This document shows positions 54,584 to 64,000 of a stretch of DNA of 64,000 nucleotides, one piece after another. A program made the translations under genes and the position numbers. Under the pieces are notes generated by a model. It was not told the origin of the DNA, did no database searches, and saw only the letters and a list, made by a program, of their open reading frames with translations. The DNA comes from Endomychus coccineus (Eukaryota > Arthropoda > Insecta > Coleoptera > Endomychidae). Every line of letters starts with the position of its first letter. Positions within the stretch are counted from its first letter, which is position 1. The stretch covers positions 55,812,039 to 55,876,038 of the forward strand of contig OY294067.1 in the NCBI GenBank assembly GCA_958510875.1. Reading direction: 5' to 3'.

Positions 54584-56102
54584 AAAGGTCAATTCTAGTT
54601 GCATTGTACCTCTTATCTTTTTTAATAAGTATCAATCGGCCAATTTGATGATGGAAAATAAGTGGGAAAGCTATTAAAAAAATTAATTTATTTTGAATTC
54701 GAATTTGCCACTTTTTCGACATGGTCACACTATTTCTTCTAACATTTGCAAAGTTTCATGACTCATTAGTAAGTTGTTGAAATATCATTTATTTCTATAG
54801 ATCAGTTTTGGAGATAAATGCAATAAAGTAAGACAGTGCTATCTATTTTTGCTAAATTTTAATATTAATTAAAAACCGTTGAGAATCAAGGTAGGGTTAT
54901 ATTATCAAACTCACTCTTAATCAACTGAAACTGAAATAAGATTGAAAGTATTTTAGAACTGTAGATACTTTAGTTCCTTCTTGAAATAACATCCTATCCT
55001 GAATTGAAACGATATTCCGTATAAGTCTGGAGATAGTCTAGGAGGTAGGTTGACAACGTGTATAAAAAAGTTTCGCAGAACAACATATCGTAAGTAGATT
55101 CATCGAATGTCAGTCTGCAACCCAAAGTACACGACTGAAAGGATACTAAGAATAGCCTTTTCATCCTTATGTCACAAACCAGATCACAACCTCCTAACAT
55201 TATCGAGATCCTATTAGTGAAACTCAAGATGCGTTCATTTTGATAGCTTTCTGTTATTAGTAAGAAAACGATACAAAGGTATTTTTATGTTGAGAACGCG
55301 TTTATGATAATGTGAAGATACACTTAATATTCGCATTAATGTTGAATGAGTCGAATCGAACTTTACGTTCTAATAATTTGCATGGCCGATAAAGCTGAAC
55401 TACACTGTTCAATCCATCACCATCACTAACACCACAAGCACAACACATCGCACTAGGGGCCGTTAATCGCTTTACGCCCCGGTTCTCTTATCAACGATGA
55501 CGGTTTATGTACCCTTTCCCTTTCTGTCTATTGCAGATTAGTAAAGCAGATATCTGTACAAAAGCGTCCCCTTGTGAATAACTTTCACATGAATTATGTA
55601 AACCACCGAAAATCAATGCATAATAGGGTAATTGCCAGGACAATTAACTCTAATGCTGTCTTAGGGAGATTGTGCAAGATAAAGAAAATAAGACGGTGTA
55701 AAAATTATCGATAAAAATCGGGAAACCTAAAATAGATACAGAGGAGAGGTTTCATTTGAAGGATATTAGAGCACTGAACATATATAATTACATCTTGATG
55801 TTGTCAGTGAATATTACATTTATGTGCATGAATTAACAAAATGTGAAAATTGCTCACCCATAGTAAAAGATTCGTACTCCTTGTGAGGTGGGAATATGAA
55901 ATCGAATATTTTTATGTACGATCGTGCCATAATGTACACTTTCCGATCATTATGTGTTATGCCTCTTTTGATATTTGAAAATTTTACAGTTATTTAGTAT
56001 AATACAAGGAATATTTGATATATCACGACCTAAAATGGTCTTAAATAAGATAACCATCAAAAGTTTCACTAATGTACTAAATAAACTTATTTATTTAATT
56101 TA
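54584..56102. other. No gene recognised
   Basis: AT-rich sequence with short frames (for example 54994-55227 minus) and no motif. A GC-richer patch at 55430-55500 (aggggccgttaatcgctttacgcc...) is unassigned. Confidence 0.4.
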
Positions 56103-56343
56103 TATATAAATTCTCGGGAAATAGGTCACAATAACGCTCATGCTAATATCTTTTGATAATTATACTATAGCATTGAGGTTTACAATTTCGTTTATTCGTG
56201 TTTCTGTTCGTTTCGGCGATGTGGGCATTTTAATTGAAATTTGTGCGATTAGGACGCTCTGTGTAATACAATTAGTTTTAAGTAATCAAGTTTTAGACAT
56301 AATAAGTCTTCTGATGATGGTCGTGAGACCGAAACGTACGTAG
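56103..56343 (+). mobile_element. PLE type 2 terminal unit with hammerhead
   Basis: Starts with the aaattctcgggaaataggtc terminal block (as at 45010), continues with 'tttattcgtgtttctgttcg' and ends right at the predicted hammerhead cleavage site (GUA, 56340-56342). No coding sequence. Flanking sequence after 56343 (gacatttcaggtgactgatg) is not PLE. Confidence 0.75.
56306..56342 (+). ncRNA. Hammerhead ribozyme, PLE type 2, lacking 3' stem I strand
   Basis: GUCUU (stem I 5' strand), CUGAUGA (56311-56317), stem II GGUC/GACC with GUGA loop, GAA, stem III AC/GU with GUAC loop and the GUA triplet are identical to the copy at 11733-11774. The AAGAC that should follow is replaced by GACAU, so the copy ends at the cleavage point. 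Confidence 0.7.
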
Positions 56344-56345
56344 AC

Positions 56346-57083
56346 ATTTCAGGTGACTGATGTCTGCACCTGAGTCGGCAAGAATAGTCGCCAAAGCGCG
56401 ATGGAAACAATGTCTAGTATAAGTTCAAAAATCAAAAAGGCATCAAATCTTCCGCAATTTTAGTACGCAAGGTACCAGATATTGTTTTTGCCGACTGGCT
56501 GACTTGAACACTTCTCAATTCTAAACGTCATGAAAAACCTTTAGTATTAGACATGTTTAGGGTCTAGAGCTGCATAGTTGTTATAAAATCCAAGGAATTT
56601 CTGTAGTGCAGTCCTCGATGTTATCTATCATGATATTGGTTAATCTCTATCTTCTACAGACTTCATATATTTTCGGAATGGCAGCTACTTAAAAATAAGT
56701 TTTGTCTTCAGTAACTCAAACTATGAATATAGGAACCCATATCTTTCACCTTCGCCTTGAAAAACGTTTCATCTGGAGCTTTCTGAACAAATTTCATTGT
56801 TTTCTGTTTTGTCAAAAGTTTTGTCTTTTTTGGATTGCTAATGTTGATGTATCTTTCAACGAATATGCTCGATTTCAGAATGAATAAAAAATGTCCGAAG
56901 CGGGGACCTTTTGTGTAGTCTACTGTCTCAAGAAAGTAGACATTTTCAGAAATATTTTTCAAAAATACGGTCGTACTTGAAATTAAGTATATACCACGGA
57001 CGTAATGGGCTCATGATGAATGACCATAATAGCTCTCATTATGCACTTAGTATACAGGATGGTCCCTAGGTAATAGGCCAAAA
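56346..57083. other. No gene recognised
   Basis: AT-rich; overlapping short frames near 56702-56962 on both strands have no motif. Confidence 0.4.
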
Positions 57084-57850
57084 TTTACCAGTAGAAGATT
57101 TAGCAAAATTTACTTCAATCTAAAAGTTGATAGTTAAAGAGATACAAGGTGTGAAATTTAGAATATCATTTTAGTTTTCTTTTTATTCATTTCTTTATTA
57201 ATGTGAATATCCAAACAAAATTTTGGGTTGTGTGGTTTCTTGGATAGAGGAATTGAAATCCGTTCACGGTTTGGTTATAATTCATAGAAGACGTTAGCTA
57301 TAGTAGTTATTTCCCAACTTTATTTACATACAAAACGATTGTTTCTGAAATTCGCTATCTCGCACCGTTCTAAAGTTATTTAGCAACTCCTCAAAATGTC
57401 CACCTATGATATTTAACAACGAACTTATTAAAAGATTGTATTATTTTAAAGGTAACTTTCTTATGGCGAAATGACTCAGTAGTGTTTGAAATTTCTTCCC
57501 GTGTGTTTAAACTTTCTCTAACTGACTTTCATAAACATTTTTTGGAGTTAAAAAAAGTTTGGAAAGAAGAATTTGTTACCAAAGATTAAATATTTGAAGT
57601 GTAAAAAAGTTTAAACTGTTGTCGCTAGTGCCATCTAGGAATTATAAACAGATTTCAATTAGTCGACCCCAAAAACCTCACACCTCAAAATTTTGTTCCG
57701 ATATTCATATTAATAAAACAACTAACAAATGTAAATATTAAAATGAGATGTTAAATTTAACACCCTGTATCTCTTTAGCTATCAACTTTTGGACTGAACT
57801 GAGTGTGGCTGAATCACAATATTGTAACTATGGAAATCTACTGGTGAATC
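57084..57850. repeat. Inverted-repeat element, ~150 bp arms
   Basis: 57122-57270 (AAAAGTTGATAGTTAAAGAG ...) is repeated in reverse complement at 57640-57793, with about 75-80% identity; outer blocks (accagtaga-ttt) also match near 57088 and 57840. The interior (57270-57640) has no frame of note. Probably a non-autonomous DNA transposon. Confidence 0.7.
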
Positions 57851-58286
57851 CCACAAAAGAACTAATCTTATGTATAACATTAATGATAAAGGTAACTCTC
57901 CATTCGAGATCGTTCGGTAATGTCACAAATTTATAATTCCAGACCGCAGTTTCGTTCTTCTCATAGAGCTCATCACTGGAACGACTAAGTTTGCAACGTT
58001 ATTGAACGATCTCTGTTTAAGTTGAATATAACCGGCCAACAACGTTTCTCGAACTTTACCAAAGTTACGGGCAATGTGAGACTATTCGAGGACACCAAAC
58101 CAATGTAACGGTCTTCTGATCAATCTGAACTAGAAAGACCTTATCATTGTTATCTGTCAAAAGCCAACACGAGATAAATGAGTATATTCATACATTCATT
58201 TGTTTCTCTTACATTATTGATAATCTTTGGATAGATGGTTAGTGTAATCAAATTAAATTCCAGTATCATCATTAATCTACATTAAT
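57851..58286. other. No gene recognised
   Basis: AT-rich flank up to the GC-rich hairpin of the next element. Confidence 0.4.
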
Positions 58287-59135
58287 CAGGGGGCACGGCA
58301 GTGCCCCCGCCAAGTCGAGCGCGAAGCAAACACTGCCGTACCATCCTTTACTGGAACCATTTCGCCGCATTTTCAGGCCCCTATTTGAGAACCTCTGGAT
58401 AAGGCCAGAACGCAGAAATTTGTCATCCAGTAAGCTATAAAATCACATACTTAAAATAAAAAATTTCAAGTATGTAGGTCATTTAGTTCCGAAGTTAAGC
58501 GAAAGCAAAGTTTCGCATTTATGACACTCACTCACTCACTCATGATCATCAGAATAGAACTAGTACTTCCCATAAACTCAGAGAGCTGAAATTTGGTACA
58601 GAGTTAGGGTTTAATGGCCACATAGAGGGAAAACTATAAAAACTAGGATAATCGAAGATCTGGAGTACCTGGTGACCCTTATTTGAAAACACAAGAGCCC
58701 ATTTGTGTCCTTAATAATATCTATGATATGAAATGGTCTGCCACGGACATTATATGTGACCACGGTCGTATATATGTCTATCAATGTATCAGCTGTCTGT
58801 CATATAAACATAAACGTTACTTGTTTGATTTCGCAAGATAATATCGTAAAAAATGTCGATAATATTAAAAGACGACGATGAACTTAGTGGCTACCAAGTA
58901 GTCGGTATGCCCAAAGACGGGTCTTGTCTCTTCCATTCAATATCTGTCTTGGTGTATGGTAGAACTGACTCAACTTGCAGTATCAGATCTGCTATAGTTT
59001 CATACGTTGCTGAACATTGGAACAAAATGCAAGTGTACACGTGTAATGCTGGTGTGATGGTGACATATACACGAACGCGCAATCCTACACGAGCGATATG
59101 ATGAAACCCACTACTTACGGCTCAATGAAATAAAT
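58287..59135 (+). mobile_element. Helitron-like fragment with GC-rich hairpins and OTU gene
   Basis: It opens with a perfect hairpin, GGGGGCAC-GGCA-GTGCCCCC (58289-58308), overlapped by a second inverted pair ACGGCAGTG / CACTGCCGT (58295-58303, 58331-58339), then 'actcactcactcactcatgatcatcaga' and a leader into an OTU-domain reading frame. Helentron-type rolling-circle transposons are known to encode OTU proteases, so I infer that origin. Neither Rep nor helicase is present and no CTRR end was fixed. Confidence 0.55.
58853..59135 (+). pseudogene. OTU-family cysteine protease domain, truncated
   Basis: ATG at 58853. The product reads ELSGYQVVGMPKDGSCLFHS, then ISVLVYGRTDSTCSIRSAIV and SYVAEHWNKMQVYT. 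The D-G-S-C-L-F-H-S/A-I motif carries the catalytic Asp and Cys of OTU deubiquitinase-like proteases. The frame runs off to a stop at 59099, but the neighbouring frame continues with NAQSYTSDMMKPTTYGSMKE, the usual 'Y-x-x-x-M-x-x-x-T-Y-G' segment, so one frameshift lies near 59050. The catalytic His region is missing. It is either a broken element gene or an isolated captured domain. Confidence 0.7.
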
Positions 59136-59169
59136 CAATATGCCCACGTTTCTACAAAAAGAAGTGAAA

Positions 59170-59935
59170 TCCCACCAAAAACTTTCTGTAAAAACTAGCC
59201 AAGTCTCGATGGAGCTGCTTGTATATCTCTAAAAAGTAATGAAATCTAGACAAAGTCGTGCCAAGTCTAAGGTTCCTTACTGCGATTTCTTTATTATTAT
59301 AGTTAATGTTGTGTGACTTGGCCGTTGAAGGGTACACAAGGGTACAGAACCAGGTGCTCCATGACAACATTGCACCAATCTGTCGCCAGAACCGCTACCC
59401 ATTGACGATGGAAAATTGCTACTTGGTAAAAGTTGATTCAATAACCAGTCAATTGTAGGCTTGATAAAGCTGCGTATTTCAATAATACTTTGTGTAGACG
59501 AGCATGAAACAAACAGTATAAAAAAGTATTTCCAGTACAGACGGACTTCTAATCATTGATAGAAGTCTGTCTGTACGTCTATTTTATGTTAGATCGGTGG
59601 TCGATTTGACGCTCCAAAAAGAAGAGAGCAGAAGTCAGTATTGTCAATGCTGGATGCATGTGTTGCACAATCAACAACAGCCTAAAATGAGACACTAGCA
59701 TCCAATTATCAATACCGGTATGGTCTATCATCTCGCTTAACAAACATAGGTAGTTACAACAGATAACATTACGTGTAAACAAAATTGACTTGTACCCACT
59801 AACGTATAAAGAATGTTCAACGGCCAAGTCACACAACAATAACTATAATAATAAAGAAATCGCAGTGAGGAACCATAGACTTGCCACGACTTTGTCGAGA
59901 CTTGGCTAGTTTTTTACAGAATGTTTTTGGTGGGA
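59170..59935. repeat. Inverted-repeat element with asymmetric arms
   Basis: TCCCACCAAAAACTTTCTGT at 59170 and TCCCACCAAAAACATTCTGT on the minus strand ending at 59935 begin inverted arms that run to GGCCGTTGAA (59329 and 59816). The left arm has about 40 extra bp (59210-59250). Inner sequence about 490 bp, no motif. Non-autonomous element. Confidence 0.8.
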
Positions 59936-61504
59936 TATTATATTCATTATATTACATATTCATCGAGATATATATTGACTTACGGTCTTCGCCTCATGTC
60001 TCGATATGGAACAAATCCGCTACGTAATTTCATTTTCGCTATTTAACTGACAAACTGAAACTGAATAACCGTTAGAAGTACAGTAATGTCATGCCCATTA
60101 TCTCGGGACCACCTGTATGAATAAATATGTTCATAAATAGGCCTGCTCAATATTACCTCAATGTGATAACATAAATATGTATACTAAATGGAAGTCAAGC
60201 ATAAGGAGACACCTTGAGTTAAATCAGTAAAATTAGACATTTGTTTCGTATGAATATGAAATGATTATTGATGTAGATCACAATTTTCAATTATTGTAAA
60301 CACGGAAACGTAAATTAATGAATTAAACTATCTAAAATTTAGTTCATGAACGGAAACAATTTAGAACTAAATAGTATTGAATTGATTCAACATTAAAACA
60401 TGTGGTAATGGATTAAAATCAAATTTTAATGAATTGTACATTTAGGCATAATCAAATAAAAGTAATAAATTGGAGTAGAATAACCCGTGTCTAAATGGAA
60501 TCAATAAAATAAATCAAAACATGATTATTAATTCAAATGGGATTCAAAATTGGAATTGAATTTATAATTAGAATAATTATTATCTAATTGTCGTATAACA
60601 GATGCGTAATGACTGGTTCAACAAGATCATTTTTTAATTCACATATTAATTATTTTTTTGGTAGAAAATTTAGGGAAATTCATTTCATTCTATTCAACTT
60701 TGTAACATAACGAGCTGAACTGTAATATGTATTGAGAAAGAATAATAAATAGGTTTAATAGGGTGATGTGGATGTGATCCAGAAAGCAGACATATTTGGA
60801 AATTGATATATTGATAATATTTTTTTAACGTAATGAATATCATAAAAATCGTTACGACAAATTAAAAATATCTACCTAAAGTTTGTGTTTTTCCCTCCAG
60901 TGGCTATTGGCTTGTTCTGTTATACAAAAGCGAAAAGCTGATTTTTAATCTTTATTGTGATTCGATTTATTGACAAATAAATTGTTCCTGTATGTATTAC
61001 TTCACAACTTTAGACACTGTATTTTTTTCTGATAATTGATCCTAAATAGGTATTCTACCTCGGCTCATCACCAATATATAATAATAATAATAATAAGAAC
61101 GATCATTACGGTACTAGCAGTCGTGTTTATTCAGCAGACGCCACGGCGTGTGCCATAATGATCGTTTATGATCCCAATTACATTCAAAATTTTATCTTCT
61201 GGAGAGAATTTGAAATAAATTGGTAAATTCAGAACATCTTCAGTAGTAATTATTTTCAACTGATATTCAAGTGCTATCCAAGTCACTAAGATTGTTTATA
61301 TTCACGTCATAATAAATTTCTTAAGTGTTTTCAAAAAACATGAACGATTCGGAAACTAGTTTGTGGTCAGAGATTGTAAAACTGTCTGAAAATGCAATTT
61401 TCGCCCTTCTGCCAGAAAATCTAAAAAAGCAGTCCATGAAAAAAGTTATGGCCAGTACGATCATTGGTGTAATCAGAAGAACGTTAAGTATATTACACAC
61501 TATC
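59936..61504. other. AT-rich; AAT microsatellite; one unassigned frame
   Basis: (AAT)n at 61079-61097. The plus frame 61325-61516 encodes NDSETSLWSEIVKLSENAIF and ALLPENLKKQSMKKVM; it could be a fragment of a larger protein but I recognise no family. The stretch 60200-60600 is over 75% A+T. Confidence 0.35.
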
Positions 61505-61625
61505 AATGAGAAATAGTCACCTTTATCCACTAAAAATACTTTTAAGTACTGAGAACCTTTCAGCTACCAACTAGCCATCATCAGAGTAAACTAAATTTGA
61601 AGTGAAAATGTGCTTGTTCAAGTAC
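61505..61625 (-). mobile_element. PLE type 1 tail, left of the solo LTR
   Basis: Reads as the tail of a type 1 PLE (compare 7985-8105). It is interrupted at GTAC (61622-61625) by the LTR and continues after the second GTAC at 63131. Confidence 0.8.
61545..61590 (-). ncRNA. Hammerhead ribozyme (type I), PLE type 1
   Basis: Best type 1 copy, with all core bases present. Stem I UACU pairs with AGUA (4 bp); boxes CUGAUGA and GAAA; stem II GGCUA/UAGCU (one G-U) with a short loop; stem III AG/CU with loop GUU; cleavage predicted after CUC. As in type 2, one U lies between CUGAUGA and stem II. It is shared by at least five further copies, which are more damaged. Confidence 0.75.
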
Positions 61626-63126
61626 TGTAACCAACTTCCGCCCAAATGACTAATTTTGGTGGAAGATTAGTTGTCCCCTAAGGTTACGGTACGGTCATGT
61701 ACCTCAGCAGACCTGCCTGGGTTTCTTACAAGTAAGAAGGTCAGAGTTCTTCTAGTTTAGTTTTGTGGTTGGTATTTGAGAAATGCTCTTCCTACAGAAG
61801 AATAATGTCTTTGGCTTGAATAAAATGATGACAAACCTTTGTAGCTATTTATTAACAGAAATAAATCATTAACTATTTACAATATTATATACAATTATCA
61901 ACAATCAAAATACCTATACAGAGTTTTCACTGGAAATGACAACATTTATAAGACAGTGATATTCGGTCATCCCTATATGATATACGCTATTCGATTATTA
62001 AATCCAAATGATTCCGCGAAAGTTTTTTATCAGGCTCACTAACAGCTGGTATCTCGATTAGGTCAATATACCCTAACACGATGTAAGAAATGAGAATATC
62101 AGATTGTACACGTCTTCCTGAATTCGACTCGGAAATCTGTTTACTTGAGAGGTGACCAGGCACCCGTGTACTACTGTGTCTCTCCTTATGACAATTTATT
62201 ACGCCTCGGTTTATATTTTGGTTTAATAGAAATACGGAATCAGTGTTCGGAAGAACAAATTACTATTAAATTGTTCACGGGGAATCTCTAACTAGAAATG
62301 GAACTCACTCTCTTTACGGAAATTCTTAATTGTTAACTAAACTGGTATTCATCATTATATTCATATGAAACGATTGTCAACACTGAATCGTCTCGTAGAA
62401 TTTGATTGAAAATTAAAACAAAAATTGATTCTTCACGGAAAATACTATTAAATTATGAACGGAACAGCTCTTCTCAATATATTCAGGAAAAACAATCGTC
62501 AACACTTAACTGTTTTCTAGAATTATCGAAAATAAACTCAGATTCAAATAGTGGCGGAAAATGATGAATAATTATGAACAGTACGGCGCTTCCCAATATA
62601 TTCAGGAAAACAATCGTCAACACTTTATTGTTTTCTAGAATTATTGAAATAAACTCAGATTCAAATAGTGACGGAAAATAATAAATAATTATGAACAGTA
62701 CGGCGCTTCCCAATATATTCAGGAAAAACAATCGTCAACACTTGACTGTTTTCTAGAATTATTGAAATGTAAATTCAGCAATTGAATCTTTACGGAAAAT
62801 TATTAGTTAGCAAAGTCGAGAATATACTTACTCTCCATTTATCGGATTAAATGGAAAAACTCTACTTTCGGTATATCGGGTTTACTGCTTCAGCTACGGC
62901 GGTCTCCTAGCAAGTGATTTCTATATGGGAGACCGGCCGCCTTTTATACTCTGAAGTTGACACGTCATGTCATTGAGAATGTCGCCGGAACGCGGACTCG
63001 CTTATCCGTAGCTACACTCTGCTGTCGTGTTTTTATACACATAGTGTACCAAAGTTTGATTCCTTTATTTCGGTAGAGGTGACTTACTTGGGCAATAATA
63101 TTAATTAGTAACGACGCTTCGTTACA
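61626..63126. mobile_element. Solo LTR, 1501 bp, 4 bp target duplication
   Basis: Begins TGTAACCAACTTCCGCC and ends GCTTCGTTACA, i.e. TGTAAC...GTTACA, the usual TG...CA borders with a short inverted repeat. GTAC is present on both sides (61622-61625, 63127-63130), and excision restores PLE text (ttcaagtactatttg). No coding region. The middle holds a tandem array. A possible promoter region lies near 62930-62960 (cttttatactct). Gypsy-type elements commonly make 4 bp duplications. Strand cannot be set. Confidence 0.8.
62340..62810. repeat. ~118 bp tandem array within the LTR
   Basis: Units begin at 62452, 62571 and 62688 (ATTATGAACRGWACRGCKCT), periods 119 and 117, with a more diverged unit before (about 62355-62450) and a partial one after. 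Each contains CAATATATTCAGGAAAA and TTTTCTAGAATTAT. The 82-codon frame at 62483-62731 is a product of the repeats. Confidence 0.85.
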
Positions 63127-63330
63127 GTACTATTTGTAATTAAGAATGCAAATAAGTGGTTACCCTCAGCCGAAGGTAAATCTGAATTTCAAAATTCAAT
63201 TTTTCGCTTATACATTTCTATCCCTTCTACATTACCTAGATATTTGAACGTACTATGTTTTAAAAATGGTAAACTTTCTTGAGAAATGGTTCGACCAAGC
63301 TTACAAAATGTAGCAGTTGATCGTCTACAT
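63127..63330 (-). mobile_element. PLE type 1, coding end, right of the solo LTR
   Basis: Matches 8110-8300: ctcagccgaaggtaaatctg, catttctatcccttct, gtaaactttcttgagaaatg. On the minus strand this is the C-terminal end of the endonuclease. It ends near 63330 at the next LINE. Confidence 0.75.
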
Positions 63331-63344
63331 AATAAATGTGCATA

Positions 63345-64000
63345 ACGGATGTTAGATAGATAGATATATAGATAAGTTTATTCATTCAACAGAGTAGTAA
63401 ATACATGGTTTGTGAAATATGTCAATAAATTACAAAAACAAAAAATTACATATAAGAAAGTAAAAGCTAAAATTAAATTTAAAAAGTTTTACTATGTGTT
63501 AAAAACTCATTAATAGAATAAGGCTCTAAATCAAATAGATACTCCTGCACCCTTTTCAAAAAAATTCTGTCATTTACATTTTTTATTTCAATGGGAAACG
63601 TGTTATAGAATTTCATACATTGATATACAGGGCTATTTTCATACATCTTGTACTTATGAATTGGATAGGCAAATTTTCCCCGTAATCTAGTACTGTAACT
63701 ATGAGAATTCAAATATGAATTGAATTTTACTTGATTGCATACACTCGTATATATATATATGGCAAATACTGTAAGTAATTCATTAGTTTTGAAAATGCCT
63801 CTGCAGGTCTGCCCTTGTTTAATTCTAAATATCAGTCTAACAGTCTGATATTTGACAAATAAAAATTCTATTTAAACCATTAGAACTTCCCCAACAAATA
63901 ATACCATATTTAATTATAGAAAAGAAGTTTGCGTAGTACATGGTTTTGACTACATCAAAGCACACTAGATTTTTATAAGATTCTTATCGCATAGGTTACG
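63345..64000 (-). pseudogene. LINE C-terminal tail and 3' UTR, cut by window edge
   Basis: A TAGA repeat (63351-63378) marks the 3' end. The minus frame 63712-63479 gives NSHSYSTRLRGKFAYPIHKY, then CMKFYNTFPIEIKNVNDRIF and LKRVQEYLFDLEPYS, the C-terminal tail found after the RT in this LINE group (compare 5784-6071). Upstream (63712-64000) the sequence keeps fragments such as the thumb region but is frameshifted. The rest lies beyond the window. Confidence 0.75.

Noticed and set aside
61079..61097. Regulatory A/T-rich element
   Set aside because: A plain AAT microsatellite.

Overview
This is an AT-rich eukaryotic window, most likely from an insect or another arthropod. Support: intron-containing transposase genes, mariner, Tigger/pogo and BEL/Pao elements, insect-type non-LTR retrotransposons, Penelope-like elements (PLEs), and no prokaryotic operons. 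I found no gene I can assign to the host. The window is a dense graveyard of mobile elements, many inserted into one another, with AT-rich filler between them.

Layout. 0-10 kb: a 0.74 kb inverted-repeat element, a PLE split by an internally deleted LINE (4471-6350), two more PLE tails, and a dead mariner (8.7-9.8 kb). 10-20 kb: a second PLE type interrupted by a terminal unit of the same type, a LINE RNase H remnant, a BEL/Pao element on the minus strand split by a 1.6 kb TIR element, and two opposed fragments of one LINE family. 20-32 kb: a PLE containing a Crypton-like tyrosine-recombinase element, a decayed transposase-like gene, an RNase H LINE, a third PLE type, an 850 bp palindrome carrying two tRNA-like units between TA microsatellites, and a LINE reverse transcriptase remnant. 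32.5-36.6 kb: a 4.1 kb DNA transposon with 30 bp TIRs, a 4 bp target duplication and a spliced DDE-like transposase gene. 37-43 kb: a second mariner joined to a PLE, a 248 bp LINE derivative with a 12 bp target duplication, a TIR element with 105 bp tandem repeats, and a MITE. 43-52 kb: a GC-rich LINE with RNase H, the best PLE copy, a LINE endonuclease fragment, a Tigger relic and a LINE RT. 52-64 kb: a fourth PLE type, three inverted-repeat elements, a Helitron-like piece with an OTU protease domain, a 1.5 kb solo LTR inside a PLE tail, and a LINE C-terminus at the right edge.

The most notable signals are: (1) two sequence-unrelated sets of PLE ends that both fold as hammerhead ribozymes with a 2-bp stem III; (2) the 4.1 kb transposon with its intron-containing transposase; (3) the layered insertions, in which PLE bodies are repeatedly the host sequence. 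All identifications rest on reading motifs by eye. No database search was run, and boundaries are approximate unless a target-site duplication fixes them.
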